From assembly GCA_945643635.1 (NCBI GenBank), contig CALZFC010000075.1, positions 701,501-765,500 on the forward strand: a stretch of 64,000 nt of DNA, read 5' to 3'. Below are positions 1 through 15,100 of this stretch, one piece after another. Each line of letters opens with the position of its first letter. Positions within the stretch are counted from its first letter, which is position 1. The position numbers were made by a program, and so were the translations under genes. The stretch comes from Allodiplogaster sudhausi. Lineage: Eukaryota; Nematoda; Chromadorea; Rhabditida; Diplogasteridae. Below the pieces are notes generated by a model. That model made no database searches, was not told the DNA's origin, and saw nothing but the letters and a program-made list of their open reading frames with translations.

Positions 1-2278
1 AGCCGATATAATTCTAAATATGTAAGCTAATTTGCTTTAATTTATTATTTAATATTTCGCTGTAACACAAATGTAAATTCTCTAGTCGCTCGTTTATGGA
101 CGGTTTTCTATCACACCTCGAAGTTTTTGATATTGCTGCCAGGCTTAACGTTGACTTAAATTTTGAAATCGCTTTACTTTGTTAGAGCCGATATAATTCT
201 AAATATGTAAGCTAATTTGCCTTAATTTATTATTTAATATTTCGCTGTAACACAAATGTAAATTCTCTAGTCGCTCGTTTATGGATGGTTTTCTATCACA
301 CCTCGAAGTTTTTGATACTGCTGCCAGGCTTAACGTTGACTTAAATTTTGAAATCGCTTTTCTTTGGTAGAACCGATATAATTCTAAATATGTAAGCTAA
401 TTTGCTTTAATTTATTATTTAATATTTCGCTGTAACACAAATGTAAATTCTCTAGTCACTCGTTTATGGACGGTTTTCTATCACACCTCGAAGTTTTTGA
501 TATTGCTGCCATTCTTAACGTTGACTTAAATTTTGAAATCGCTTTTCTTTGGTAGAACCGATATAATTCTAAATATGTAAGCTAATTTGCTTTAATTTAT
601 TATTTAATATTTCGCTGTAACACAAATGTAAATTCTCTAGTCACTCGTTTATGGACGGTTTTCTATCACACCTCGAAGTTTTTGATATTGCTGCCATTCT
701 TAACGTTGACTTAAATTTTGAAATCGCTTTTCTTTGGTAGAACCGATATAATTCTAAATATGTAAGCTAATTTGCTTTAATTTATTATTTAATATTTCGC
801 TGTAACACAAATGTAAATTCTCTAGTCGCTCGTTTATGGATGGTTTTCTATCACACCTCGAAGTTTTTGATACTGCTGCCAGGCTTAACGTTGAGAGAAA
901 ATATGTTGTCTGGAAAAGGAGGCCGATGTAGGGTGCGTTGTGATGGTGTGGTTCGAAACTATTCGTTCCTCGTTGTCTAAGGACCTGTAGTTTGAGGTAC
1001 TTGTGAAGATCGAGCTCGCTGAAAGGCGTGGCTTGATTTAAATTTTGGAATGGCTTTACTTTGTTAGAGCCGATATAATTCTAAATATGTAAGCTAATTT
1101 GCTTTAATTTATTATTTAATATTTCGCTGTAACACAAATGTAAATTCTCTAGTCGCTCGTTTATGGACGGTTTTCTATCACACCTCGAAGTTTTTGATAT
1201 TGCTGCCATTCTTAACGTTGACTTAAATTTTGAAATCGCTTTTCTTTGGTAGAACCGATATAATTCTAAATATGTAAGCTAATTTGCTTTAATTTATTAT
1301 TTAATATTTCGCTGTAACACAAATGTAAATTCTCTAGTCACTCGTTTATGGACGGTTTTCTATCACACCTCGAAGTTTTTGATATTGCTGCCATTCTTAA
1401 CGTTGACTTAAATTTTGAAATCGCTTTTCTTTGGTAGAACCGATATAATTCTAAATATGTAAGCTAATTTGCTTTAATTTATTATTTAATATTTCGCTGT
1501 AACACAAATGTAAATTCTCTAGTCGCTCGTTTATGGATGGTTTTCTATCACACCTCGAAGTTTTTGATACTGCTGCCAGGCTTAACGTTGAGAGAAAATA
1601 TGTTGTCTGGAAAAGGAGGCCGATGTAGGGTGCGTTGTGATGGTGTGGTTCGAAACTATTCGTTCCTCGTTGTCTAAGGACCTGTAGTTTGAGGTACTTG
1701 TGAAGATCGAGCTCGCTGAAAGGCGTGGCTTGATTTAAATTTTGGAATGGCTTTACTTTGTTAGAGCCGATATAATTCTAAATATGTAAGCTAATTTGCT
1801 TTAATTTATTATTTAATATTTCGCTGTAACACAAATGTAAATTCTCTAGTCGCTCGTTTATGGACGGTTTTCTATCACACCTCGAAGTTTTTGATATTGC
1901 TGCCAGGCTTAACGTTGACTTAAATTTTGAAATCGCTTTTCTTTGGTAGAACCGATATAATTCTAAATATGTAAGCTAATTTGCTTTAATTTATTATTTA
2001 ATATTTCGCTGAAACACAAATGTAAATTCTCTAGTTGCTTGTTTATGGACGGTGTTCTATCACACCTCGAAGGTTTTGATATTGCTGCCTGGCTTAACAT
2101 TGAGAGAAAATATGTTGTCTGGAAAAGGAGGCCGATGTAGGGTGCGTTGTGATGGTGCGGTTCGAAACTATTCGTTCGTCGTTGTCTAAGGACCTGTAGT
2201 TTGAGGTACTTGTGAAGATCGAGTTCGCTGAAAGGCGTGGCTTGATTTAAATTTTGGAATGGCTTTACTTTGTTAGAG

Positions 2279-5200
2279 CCGATATAATTCTAAATATGTA
2301 AGCTAATTTGCTTTAATTTATTATTTAATATTTCGCTGTAACACAAATGTAAATTCTCTAGTCGCTCGTTTATGGACGGTTTTCTATCACACCTCGAAGT
2401 TTTTGATATTGCTGCCAGGCTTAACGTTGACTTAAATTTTGAAATCGCTTTACTTTGTTAGAGCCGATATAATTCTAAATATGTAAGCTAATTTGCCTTA
2501 ATTTATTATTTAATATTTCGCTGTAACACAAATGTAAATTCTCTAGTCGCTCGTTTATGGATGGTTTTCTATCACACCTCGACGTTTTTGATACTGCTGC
2601 CAGGCTTAACGTTGAGAGAAAATATGTTGTCTGGAAAAGGAGGCCGATGTAGGGTGCGTTGTGATGGTGCGGTTCGAAACTATTCGTTCGTCGTTGTCTA
2701 AGGACCTGTAGTTTGAGGTACTTGTGAAGATCGAGTTCGCTGAAAGGCGTGGCTTGATTTAAATTTTGGAATGGCTTTACTTTGTTAGAGCCGATATAAT
2801 TCTAAATATGTAAGCTAATTTGCTTTAATTTATTATTTAATATTTCGCTGTAACACAAATGTAAATTCTCTAGTCGCTCGTTTATGGACGGTTTTCTATC
2901 ACACCTCGAAGTTTTTGATATTGCTGCCAGGCTTAACGTTGACTTAAATTTTGAAATCGCTTTACTTTGTTAGAGCCGATATAATTCTAAATATGTAAGC
3001 TAATTTGCCTTAATTTATTATTTAATATTTCGCTGTAACACAAATGTAAATTCTCTAGTCGCTCGTTTATGGATGGTTTTCTATCACACCTCGAAGTTTT
3101 TGATACTGCTGCCAGGCTTAACGTTGAGAGAAAATATGTTGTCTGGAAAAGGAGGCCGATGTAGGGTGCGTTGTGATGGTGTGGTTCGAAACTATTCGTT
3201 CCTCGTTGTCTAAGGACCTGTAGTTTGAGATACTTGTGAAGATCGAGCTCGCTGAAAGGCGTGGCTTGATTTAAATTTTGGAATGGCTTTACTTTGTTAG
3301 AGCCGATATAATTCTAAATATGTAAGCTAATTTGCTTTAATTTATTATTTAATATTTCGCTGTAACACAAATGTAAATTCTCTAGTCGCTCGTTTATGGA
3401 TGGTTTTCTATCACACCTCGAAGTTTTTGATACTGCTGCCAGGCTTAACGTTGAGAGAAAATATGTTGTCTGGAAAAGGAGGCCGATGTAGGGTGCGTTG
3501 TGATGGTGTGGTTCGAAACTATTCGTTCCTCGTTGTCTAAGGACCTGTAGTTTGAGGTACTTGTGAAGATCGAGCTCGCTGAAAGGCGTGGCTTGATTTA
3601 AATTTTGGAATGGCTTTACTTTGTTAGAGCCGATATAATTCTAAATATGTAAGCTAATTTGCTTTAATTTATTATTTAATATTTCGCTGTAACACAAATG
3701 TAAATTCTCTAGTCGCTCGTTTATGGACGGTTTTCTATCACACCTCGAAGTTTTTGATATTGCTGCCAGGCTTAACGTTGACTTAAATTTTGAAATCGCT
3801 TTACTTTGTTAGAGCCGATATAATTCTAAATATGTAAGCTAATTTGCCTTAATTTATTATTTAATATTTCGCTGTAACACAAATGTAAATTCTCTAGTCG
3901 CTCGTTTATGGATGGTTTTCTATCACACCTCGACGTTTTTGATACTGCTGCCAGGCTTAACGTTGAGAGAAAATATGTTGTCTGGAAAAGGAGGCCGATG
4001 TAGGGTGCGTTGTGATGGTGCGGTTCGAAACTATTCGTTCGTCGTTGTCTAAGGACCTGTAGTTTGAGGTACTTGTGAAGATCGAGTTCGCTGAAAGGCG
4101 TGGCTTGATTTAAATTTTGGAATGGCTTTACTTTGTTAGAGCCGATATAATTCTAAATATGTAAGCTAATTTGCTTTAATTTATTATTTAATATTTCGCT
4201 GTAACACAAATGTAAATTCTCTAGTCGCTCGTTTATGGACGGTTTTCTATCACACCTCGAAGTTTTTGATATTGCTGCCAGGCTTAACGTTGACTTAAAT
4301 TTTGAAATCGCTTTACTTTGTTAGAGCCGATATAATTCTAAATATGTAAGCTAATTTGCCTTAATTTATTATTTAATATTTCGCTGTAACACAAATGTAA
4401 ATTCTCTAGTCGCTCGTTTATGGATGGTTTTCTATCACACCTCGAAGTTTTTGATACTGCTGCCAGGCTTAACGTTGAGAGAAAATATGTTGTCTGGAAA
4501 AGGAGGCCGATGTAGGGTGCGTTGTGATGGTGTGGTTCGAAACTATTCGTTCCTCGTTGTCTAAGGACCTGTAGTTTGAGGTACTTGTGAAGATCGAGCT
4601 CGCTGAAAGGCGTGGCTTGATTTAAATTTTGGAATGGCTTTACTTTGTTAGAGCCGATATAATTCTAAATATGTAAGCTAATTTGCTTTAATTTATTATT
4701 TAATATTTCGCTGTAACACAAATGTAAATTCTCTAGTCGCTCGTTTATGGATGGTTTTCTATCACACCTCGAAGTTTTTGATACTGCTGCCAGGCTTAAC
4801 GTTGAGAGAAAATATGTTGTCTGGAAAAGGAGGCCGATGTAGGGTGCGTTGTGATGGTGTGGTTCGAAACTATTCGTTCCTCGTTGTCTAAGGACCTGTA
4901 GTTTGAGGTACTTGTGAAGATCGAGCTCGCTGAAAGGCGTGGCTTGATTTAAATTTTGGAATGGCTTTACTTTGTTAGAGCCGATATAATTCTAAATATG
5001 TAAGCTAATTTGCTTTAATTTATTATTTAATATTTCGCTGTAACACAAATGTAAATTCTCTAGTCGCTCGTTTATGGACGGTTTTCTATCACACCTCGAA
5101 GTTTTTGATATTGCTGCCAGGCTTAACGTTGACTTAAATTTTGAAATCGCTTTACTTTGTTAGAGCCGATATAATTCTAAATATGTAAGCTAATTTGCCT

Positions 5201-6331
5201 TAATTTATTATTTAATATTTCGCTGTAACACAAATGTAAATTCTCTAGTCGCTCGTTTATGGATGGTTTTCTATCACACCTCGACGTTTTTGATACTGCT
5301 GCCAGGCTTAACGTTGAGAGAAAATATGTTGTCTGGAAAAGGAGGCCGATGTAGGGTGCGTTGTGATGGTGCGGTTCGAAACTATTCGTTCGTCGTTGTC
5401 TAAGGACCTGTAGTTTGAGGTACTTGTGAAGATCGAGTTCGCTGAAAGGCGTGGCTTGATTTAAATTTTGGAATGGCTTTACTTTGTTAGAGCCGATATA
5501 ATTCTAAATATGTAAGCTAATTTGCTTTAATTTATTATTTAATATTTCGCTGTAACACAAATGTAAATTCTCTAGTCGCTCGTTTATGGACGGTTTTCTA
5601 TCACACCTCGAAGTTTTTGATATTGCTGCCAGGCTTAACGTTGACTTAAATTTTGAAATCGCTTTACTTTGTTAGAGCCGATATAATTCTAAATATGTAA
5701 GCTAATTTGCCTTAATTTATTATTTAATATTTCGCTGTAACACAAATGTAAATTCTCTAGTCGCTCGTTTATGGATGGTTTTCTATCACACCTCGAAGTT
5801 TTTGATACTGCTGCCAGGCTTAACGTTGAGAGAAAATATGTTGTCTGGAAAAGGAGGCCGATGTAGGGTGCGTTGTGATGGTGTGGTTCGAAACTATTCG
5901 TTCCTCGTTGTCTAAGGACCTGTAGTTTGAGGTACTTGTGAAGATCGAGCTCGCTGAAAGGCGTGGCTTGATTTAAATTTTGGAATGGCTTTACTTTGTT
6001 AGAGCCGATATAATTCTAAATATGTAAGCTAATTTGCTTTAATTTATTATTTAATATTTCGCTGTAACACAAATGTAAATTCTCTAGTCGCTCGTTTATG
6101 GATGGTTTTCTATCACACCTCGAAGTTTTTGATACTGCTGCCAGGCTTAACGTTGAGAGAAAATATGTTGTCTGGAAAAGGAGGCCGATGTAGGGTGCGT
6201 TGTGATGGTGTGGTTCGAAACTATTCGTTCCTCGTTGTCTAAGGACCTGTAGTTTGAGGTACTTGTGAAGATCGAGCTCGCTGAAAGGCGTGGCTTGATT
6301 TAAATTTTGGAATGGCTTTACTTTGTTAGAG
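2279..6331. repeat. 1351-bp higher-order repeat, three copies
   Basis: The monomer order S-L-S-L-L (185+327+185+327+327 bp) repeats three times, starting at 2279, 3630 and 4981. A diagnostic variant, CGACGTTTTTG instead of CGAAGTTTTTG in the first long monomer, recurs exactly 1351 bp apart (2581, 3932, 5283). A 1209-bp S-S-L-S-L block occurs on both sides, at 1070-2278 and 6332-7540. Confidence 0.9.
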
Positions 6332-9076
6332 CCGATATAATTCTAAATATGTAAGCTAATTTGCTTTAATTTATTATTTAATATTTCGCTGTAACACAAA
6401 TGTAAATTCTCTAGTCGCTCGTTTATGGACGGTTTTCTATCACACCTCGAAGTTTTTGATATTGCTGCCATTCTTAACGTTGACTTAAATTTTGAAATCG
6501 CTTTTCTTTGGTAGAACCGATATAATTCTAAATATGTAAGCTAATTTGCTTTAATTTATTATTTAATATTTCGCTGTAACACAAATGTAAATTCTCTAGT
6601 CACTCGTTTATGGACGGTTTTCTATCACACCTCGAAGTTTTTGATATTGCTGCCATTCTTAACGTTGACTTAAATTTTGAAATCGCTTTTCTTTGGTAGA
6701 ACCGATATAATTCTAAATATGTAAGCTAATTTGCTTTAATTTATTATTTAATATTTCGCTGTAACACAAATGTAAATTCTCTAGTCGCTCGTTTATGGAT
6801 GGTTTTCTATCACACCTCGAAGTTTTTGATACTGCTGCCAGGCTTAACGTTGAGAGAAAATATGTTGTCTGGAAAAGGAGGCCGATGTAGGGTGCGTTGT
6901 GATGGTGTGGTTCGAAACTATTCGTTCCTCGTTGTCTAAGGACCTGTAGTTTGAGGTACTTGTGAAGATCGAGCTCGCTGAAAGGCGTGGCTTGATTTAA
7001 ATTTTGGAATGGCTTTACTTTGTTAGAGCCGATATAATTCTAAATATGTAAGCTAATTTGCTTTAATTTATTATTTAATATTTCGCTGTAACACAAATGT
7101 AAATTCTCTAGTCGCTCGTTTATGGACGGTTTTCTATCACACCTCGAAGTTTTTGATATTGCTGCCAGGCTTAACGTTGACTTAAATTTTGAAATCGCTT
7201 TTCTTTGGTAGAACCGATATAATTCTAAATATGTAAGCTAATTTGCTTTAATTTATTATTTAATATTTCGCTGAAACACAAATGTAAATTCTCTAGTTGC
7301 TTGTTTATGGACGGTTTTCTATCACACCTCGAAGGTTTTGATATTGCTGCCTGGCTTAACATTGAGAGAAAATATGTTGTCTGGAAAAGGAGGCCGATGT
7401 AGGGTGCGTTGTGATGGTGCGGTTCGAAACTATTCGTTCGTCGTTGTCTAAGGACCTGTAGTTTGAGGTACTTGTGAAGATCGAGTTCGCTGAAAGGCGT
7501 GGCTTGATTTAAATTTTGGAATGGCTTTACTTTGTTAGAGCCGATATAATTCTAAATATGTAAGCTAATTTGCTTTAATTTATTATTTAATATTTCGCTG
7601 TAACACAAATGTAAATTCTCTAGTCGCTCGTTTATGGACGGTTTTCTATCACACCTCGAAGTTTTTGATATTGCTGCCAGGCTTAACGTTGACTTAAATT
7701 TTGAAATCGCTTTACTTTGTTAGAGCCGATATAATTCTAAATATGTAAGCTAATTTGCCTTAATTTATTATTTAATATTTCGCTGTAACACAAATGTAAA
7801 TTCTCTAGTCGCTCGTTTATGGATGGTTTTCTATCACACCTCGACGTTTTTGATACTGCTGCCAGGCTTAACGTTGAGAGAAAATATGTTGTCTGGAAAA
7901 GGAGGCCGATGTAGGGTGCGTTGTGATGGTGCGGTTCGAAACTATTCGTTCGTCGTTGTCTAAGGACCTGTAGTTTGAGGTACTTGTGAAGATCGAGTTC
8001 GCTGAAAGGCGTGGCTTGATTTAAATTTTGGAATGGCTTTACTTTGTTAGAGCCGATATAATTCTAAATATGTAAGCTAATTTGCTTTAATTTATTATTT
8101 AATATTTCGCTGTAACACAAATGTAAATTCTCTAGTCGCTCGTTTATGGACGGTTTTCTATCACACCTCGAAGTTTTTGATATTGCTGCCAGGCTTAACG
8201 TTGACTTAAATTTTGAAATCGCTTTACTTTGTTAGAGCCGATATAATTCTAAATATGTAAGCTAATTTGCCTTAATTTATTATTTAATATTTCGCTGTAA
8301 CACAAATGTAAATTCTCTAGTCGCTCGTTTATGGATGGTTTTCTATCACACCTCGAAGTTTTTGATACTGCTGCCAGGCTTAACGTTGAGAGAAAATATG
8401 TTGTCTGGAAAAGGAGGCCGATGTAGGGTGCGTTGTGATGGTGTGGTTCGAAACTATTCGTTCCTCGTTGTCTAAGGACCTGTAGTTTGAGGTACTTGTG
8501 AAGATCGAGCTCGCTGAAAGGCGTGGCTTGATTTAAATTTTGGAATGGCTTTACTTTGTTAGAGCCGATATAATTCTAAATATGTAAGCTAATTTGCTTT
8601 AATTTATTATTTAATATTTCGCTGTAACACAAATGTAAATTCTCTAGTCGCTCGTTTATGGACGGTTTTCTATCACACCTCGAAGTTTTTGATATTGCTG
8701 CCAGGCTTAACGTTGACTTAAATTTTGAAATCGCTTTTCTTTGGTAGAACCGATATAATTCTAAATATGTAAGCTAATTTGCTTTAATTTATTATTTAAT
8801 ATTTCGCTGAAACACAAATGTAAATTCTCTAGTTGCTTGTTTATGGACGGTTTTCTATCACACCTCGAAGGTTTTGATATTGCTGCCTGGCTTAACATTG
8901 AGAGAAAATATGTTGTCTGGAAAAGGAGGCCGATGTAGGGTGCGTTGTGATGGTGCGGTTCGAAACTATTCGTTCGTCGTTGTCTAAGGACCTGTAGTTT
9001 GAGGTACTTGTGAAGATCGAGTTCGCTGAAAGGCGTGGCTTGATTTAAATTTTGGAATGGCTTTGCTTTGTTAGAG

Positions 9077-12000
9077 CCGATATAATTCTAAATATGTAAG
9101 CTAATTTGTTTTAATTTATTATTTAATATTTCGCTGTAACACAAATGTAAATTCTCTAGTCGCTCGTTTATGGACGGTTTTCTATCACACCTCGAAGTTT
9201 TTGATATTGCTGCCAGGCTTAACGTTGACTTAAATTTTGAAATCGCTTTACTTTGTTAGAGCCGATATAATTCTAAATATGTAAGCTAATTTGCCTTAAT
9301 TTATTATTTAATATTTCGCTGTAACACAAATGTAAATTCTCTAGTCGCTCGTTTATGGATGGTTTTCTATCACACCTCGAAGTTTTTGATACTGCTGCCA
9401 GGCTTAACGTTGAGAGAAAATATGTTGTCTGGAAAAGGAAGCCGATGTAGGGTGCGTTGTGATGGTGCGGTTCGAAACTATTCGTTCGTCGTTGTCTAAG
9501 GACCTGTAGTTTGAGGTACTTGTGAAGATCGAGTTCGCTGAAAGGCGTGGCTTGATTTAAATTTTGGAATGGCTTTACTTTGTTAGAGCCGATATAATTC
9601 TAAATATGTAAGCTAATTTGCTTTAATTTATTATTTAATATTTCGCTGTAACACAAATGTAAATTCTCTAGTCGCTCGTTTATGGACGGTTTTCTATCAC
9701 ACCTCGAAGTTTTTGATATTGCTGCCAGGCTTAACGTTGACTTAAATTTTGAAATCGCTTTACTTTGTTAGAGCCGATATAATTCTAAATATGTAAGCTA
9801 ATTTGCCTTAATTTATTATTTAATATTTCGCTGTAACACAAATGTAAATTCTCTAGTCGCTCGTTTATGGATGGTTTTCTATCACACCTCGAAGTTTTTG
9901 ATACTGCTGCCAGGCTTAACGTTGAGAGAAAATATGTTGTCTGGAAAAGGAGGCCGATGTAGGGTGCGTTGTGATGGTGCGGTTCGAAACTATTCGTTCG
10001 TCGTTGTCTAAGGACCTGTAGTTTGAGGTACTTGTGAAGATCGAGTTCGCTGAAAGGCGTGGCTTGATTTAAATTTTGGAATGGCTTTACTTTGTTAGAG
10101 CCGATATAATTCTAAATATGTAAGCTAATTTGCTTTAATTTATTATTTAATATTTCGCTGTAACACAAATGTAAATTCTCTAGTCGCTCGTTTATGGACG
10201 GTTTTCTATCACACCTCGAAGTTTTTGATATTGCTGCCAGGCTTAACGTTGACTTAAATTTTGAAATCGCTTTACTTTGTTAGAGCCGATATAATTCTAA
10301 ATATGTAAGCTAATTTGCCTTAATTTATTATTTAATATTTCGCTGTAACACAAATGTAAATTCTCTAGTCGCTCGTTTATGGATGGTTTTCTATCACACC
10401 TCGAAGTTTTTGATACTGCTGCCAGGCTTAACGTTGAGAGAAAATATGTTGTCTGGAAAAGGAAGCCGATGTAGGGTGCGTTGTGATGGTGCGGTTCGAA
10501 ACTATTCGTTCGTCGTTGTCTAAGGACCTGTAGTTTGAGGTACTTGTGAAGATCGAGTTCGCTGAAAGGCGTGGCTTGATTTAAATTTTGGAATGGCTTT
10601 ACTTTGTTAGAGCCGATATAATTCTAAATATGTAAGCTAATTTGCTTTAATTTATTATTTAATATTTCGCTGTAACACAAATGTAAATTCTCTAGTCGCT
10701 CGTTTATGGACGGTTTTCTATCACACCTCGAAGTTTTTGATATTGCTGCCAGGCTTAACGTTGACTTAAATTTTGAAATCGCTTTACTTTGTTAGAGCCG
10801 ATATAATTCTAAATATGTAAGCTAATTTGCCTTAATTTATTATTTAATATTTCGCTGTAACACAAATGTAAATTCTCTAGTCGCTCGTTTATGGATGGTT
10901 TTCTATCACACCTCGAAGTTTTTGATACTGCTGCCAGGCTTAACGTTGAGAGAAAATATGTTGTCTGGAAAAGGAGGCCGATGTAGGGTGCGTTGTGATG
11001 GTGCGGTTCGAAACTATTCGTTCGTCGTTGTCTAAGGACCTGTAGTTTGAGGTACTTGTGAAGATCGAGTTCGCTGAAAGGCGTGGCTTGATTTAAATTT
11101 TGGAATGGCTTTACTTTGTTAGAGCCGATATAATTCTAAATATGTAAGCTAATTTGCTTTAATTTATTATTTAATATTTCGCTGTAACACAAATGTAAAT
11201 TCTCTAGTCGCTCGTTTATGGACGGTTTTCTATCACACCTCGAAGTTTTTGATATTGCTGCCAGGCTTAACGTTGACTTAAATTTTGAAATCGCTTTACT
11301 TTGTTAGAGCCGATATAATTCTAAATATGTAAGCTAATTTGCCTTAATTTATTATTTAATATTTCGCTGTAACACAAATGTAAATTCTCTAGTCGCTCGT
11401 TTATGGATGGTTTTCTATCACACCTCGAAGTTTTTGATACTGCTGCCAGGCTTAACGTTGAGAGAAAATATGTTGTCTGGAAAAGGAGGCCGATGTAGGG
11501 TGCGTTGTGATGGTGCGGTTCGAAACTATTCGTTCGTCGTTGTCTAAGGACCTGTAGTTTGAGGTACTTGTGAAGATCGAGTTCGCTGAAAGGCGTGGCT
11601 TGATTTAAATTTTGGAATGGCTTTACTTTGTTAGAGCCGATATAATTCTAAATATGTAAGCTAATTTGCTTTAATTTATTATTTAATATTTCGCTGTAAC
11701 ACAAATGTAAATTCTCTAGTCGCTCGTTTATGGACGGTTTTCTATCACACCTCGAAGTTTTTGATATTGCTGCCAGGCTTAACGTTGACTTAAATTTTGA
11801 AATCGCTTTACTTTGTTAGAGCCGATATAATTCTAAATATGTAAGCTAATTTGCCTTAATTTATTATTTAATATTTCGCTGTAACACAAATGTAAATTCT
11901 CTAGTCGCTCGTTTATGGATGGTTTTCTATCACACCTCGAAGTTTTTGATACTGCTGCCAGGCTTAACGTTGAGAGAAAATATGTTGTCTGGAAAAGGAG

Positions 12001-12148
12001 GCCGATGTAGGGTGCGTTGTGATGGTGCGGTTCGAAACTATTCGTTCGTCGTTGTCTAAGGACCTGTAGTTTGAGGTACTTGTGAAGATCGAGTTCGCTG
12101 AAAGGCGTGGCTTGATTTAAATTTTGGAATGGCTTTACTTTGTTAGAG
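9077..12148. repeat. 512-bp short-long dimer, six copies
   Basis: A regular alternation of one 185-bp and one 327-bp monomer starts at 9077, 9589, 10101, 10613, 11125 and 11637. The short monomers end in the CCAGGCTTAACGTTGACTT form and the long ones carry GGATGG and TGATACTGC. Shared rare changes, such as AAGGAAGCC near 9437 and 10460, mark related copies. Confidence 0.85.
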
Positions 12149-15100
12149 CCGATATAATTCTAAATATGTAAGCTAATTTGCTTTAATTTATTATTTAATA
12201 TTTCGCTGTAACACAAATGTAAATTCTCTAGTCGCTCGTTTATGGACGGTTTTCTATCACACCTCGAAGTTTTTGATATTGCTGCCAGGCTTAACGTTGA
12301 CTTAAATTTTGAAATCGCTTTACTTTGTTAGAGCCGATATAATTCTAAATATGTAAGCTAATTTGCTTTAATTTATTATTTAATATTTCGCTGTAACACA
12401 AATGTAAATTCTCTAGTCGCTCGTTTATGGACGGTTTTCTATCACACCTCGAAGTTTTTGATATTGCTGCCAGGCTTAACGTTGACTTAAATTTTGAAAT
12501 CGCTTTTCTTTGGTAGAACCGATATAATTCTAAATATGTAAGCTAATTTGCTTTAATTTATTATTTAATATTTCGCTGTAACACAAATGTAAATTCTCTA
12601 GTCACTCGTTTATGGACGGTTTTCTATCACACCTCGAAGTTTTTGATATTGCTGCCATTCTTAACGTTGACTTAAATTTTGAAATCGCTTTTCTTTGGTA
12701 GAACCGATATAATTCTAAATATGTAAGCTAATTTGCTTTAATTTATTATTTAATATTTCGCTGTAACACAAATGTAAATTCTCTAGTCGCTCGTTTATGG
12801 ATGGTTTTCTATCACACCTCGAAGTTTTTGATATTGCTGCGTGACTTAACGTTGACTTAAATTTTGTACTGGCTTTACTTTGGTAGAACCGATATAATTC
12901 TAAATATGTAAGCTAATTTGCTTTAATTTATTATTTAATATTTCGCTGTAACACAAATGTAAATTCTCTAGTCACTCGTTTATGGACGGTTTTCTATCAC
13001 ACCTCGAAGTTTTTGATATTGCTGCCATTCTTAACGTTGACTTAAATTTTGAAATCGCTTTTCTTTGGTAGAACCGATATAATTCTAAATATGTAAGCTA
13101 ATTTGCTTTAATTTATTATTTAATATTTCGCTGTAACACAAATGTAAATTCTCTAGTCGCTCGTTTATGGATGGTTTTCTATCACACCTCGAAGTTTTTG
13201 ATATTGCTGCGTGACTTAACGTTGACTTAAATTTTGAAATCGCTTTTCTTTGGTAGAACCGATATAATTCTAAATATGTAAGCTAATTTGCTTTAATTTA
13301 TTATTTAATATTTCGCTGTAACACAAATGTAAATTCTCTAGTCACTCGTTTATGGACGGTTTTCTATCACACCTCGAAGTTTTTGATATTGCTGCCATTC
13401 TTAACGTTGACTTAAATTTTGAAATCGCTTTTCTTTGGTAGAACCGATATAATTCTAAATATGTAAGCTAATTTGCTTTAATTTATTATTTAATATTTCG
13501 CTGTAACACAAATGTAAATTCTCTAGTCGCTCGTTTATGGACGGTTTTCTATCACACCTCGAAGTTTTTGATATTGCTGCCAGGCTTAACGTTGACTTAA
13601 ATTTTGAAATCGCTTTACTTTGTTAGAGCCGATATAATTCTAAATATGTAAGCTAATTTGCTTTAATTTATTATTTAATATTTCGCTGTAACACAAATGT
13701 AAATTCTCTAGTCGCTCGTTTATAAACGGTTTTCTATCATACCTCGAAGTTTTTGATATTGCTGCCAGGCTTAAGGTTGACTTAAATTTTGAAATGGCTT
13801 TTCTTTGTTAGGGCCGATATAATTCTAAATATGTAAGCTAATTTGCTTTAATTTATTATTTAATATTTCGCTGTAACACAAATGTAAATTCTCTAGTCGC
13901 TCGTTTATGGACGGTTTTCTATCACACCTCGAAGTTTTTGATATTGCTGCGTGACTTAACGTTGACTTAAATTTTATACTGGCTTTACTTTGGTAGAACC
14001 GATATAATTCTAAATATGTAAGCTAATTTGCTTTAATTTATTATTTAATATTTCGCTGTAACACAAATGTAAATTCTCTAGTCGCTCGTTTATGGACGGT
14101 TTTCTATCACACCTCGAAGTTTTTGATATTGCTGCCTGGCTTAACATTGAGAGAAAATATGTTTTCTGGAAAAGGAGGTCGATGTAGGGTGCGTTGGGAT
14201 GATGCGGTTCGAAACTATTCGTTCGTCGCTGTCTAAGGACCTGTAGTTTGAGGTACTTGTGAAGATCGAGCTCGCTGAAAGGCGTGGCTTGATTTAAATT
14301 TTGGAATAGCTTTACTTTGTTAGAGCCGATATAATTCTAAATATGTAAGCTAATTTGCTTTAATTTATTATTTAATATTTCGCTGTAACACAAATGTAAA
14401 TTCTCTAGTCGCTCGTTTATAGACGGTTTTCTATCACACCTCGAAGTTTTTGATATTGCTGCCAGGATTAACGTTGACTTAAATTTTGAAATGGCTTTTC
14501 TTTGTTAGGGCCGATATAATTCTAAATATATAAGCTAATTTGCTTTAATTTATTATTTAATATTTCGCTGTAACACAAATGTAAATTCTCTAGTCGCTCG
14601 TTTATGGACGGTTTTCTATCACACCTCGAAGTTTTTGATATTGCTGCCTGGCTTAACATTGAGAGAAAATATGTTGTCTGGAAAAGGAGGCCGATGTAGG
14701 GTGCGTTGTGATGGTGCGGTTCGAAACTATTCGTTCGTCGTTGTCTAAGGACCTGTAGTTTGAGGTACTTGTGAAGATCGAGTTCGCTGAAAGGCGTGGC
14801 TTGATTTAAATTTTGGAATGGCTTTACTTTGTTAGAGCCGATATAATTCTAAATATGTAAGCTAATTTGCTTTAATTTATTATTTAATATTTCGCTGTAA
14901 CACAAATGTAAATTCTCTAGTCGCTCGTTTATGGACGGTTTTCTATCACACCTCGAAGTTTTTGATATTGCTGCCAGGCTTAACGTTGACTTAAATTTTG
15001 AAATCGCTTTACTTTGTTAGAGCCGATATAATTCTAAATATGTAAGCTAATTTGCTTTAATTTATTATTTAATATTTCGCTGTAACACAAATGTAAATTC

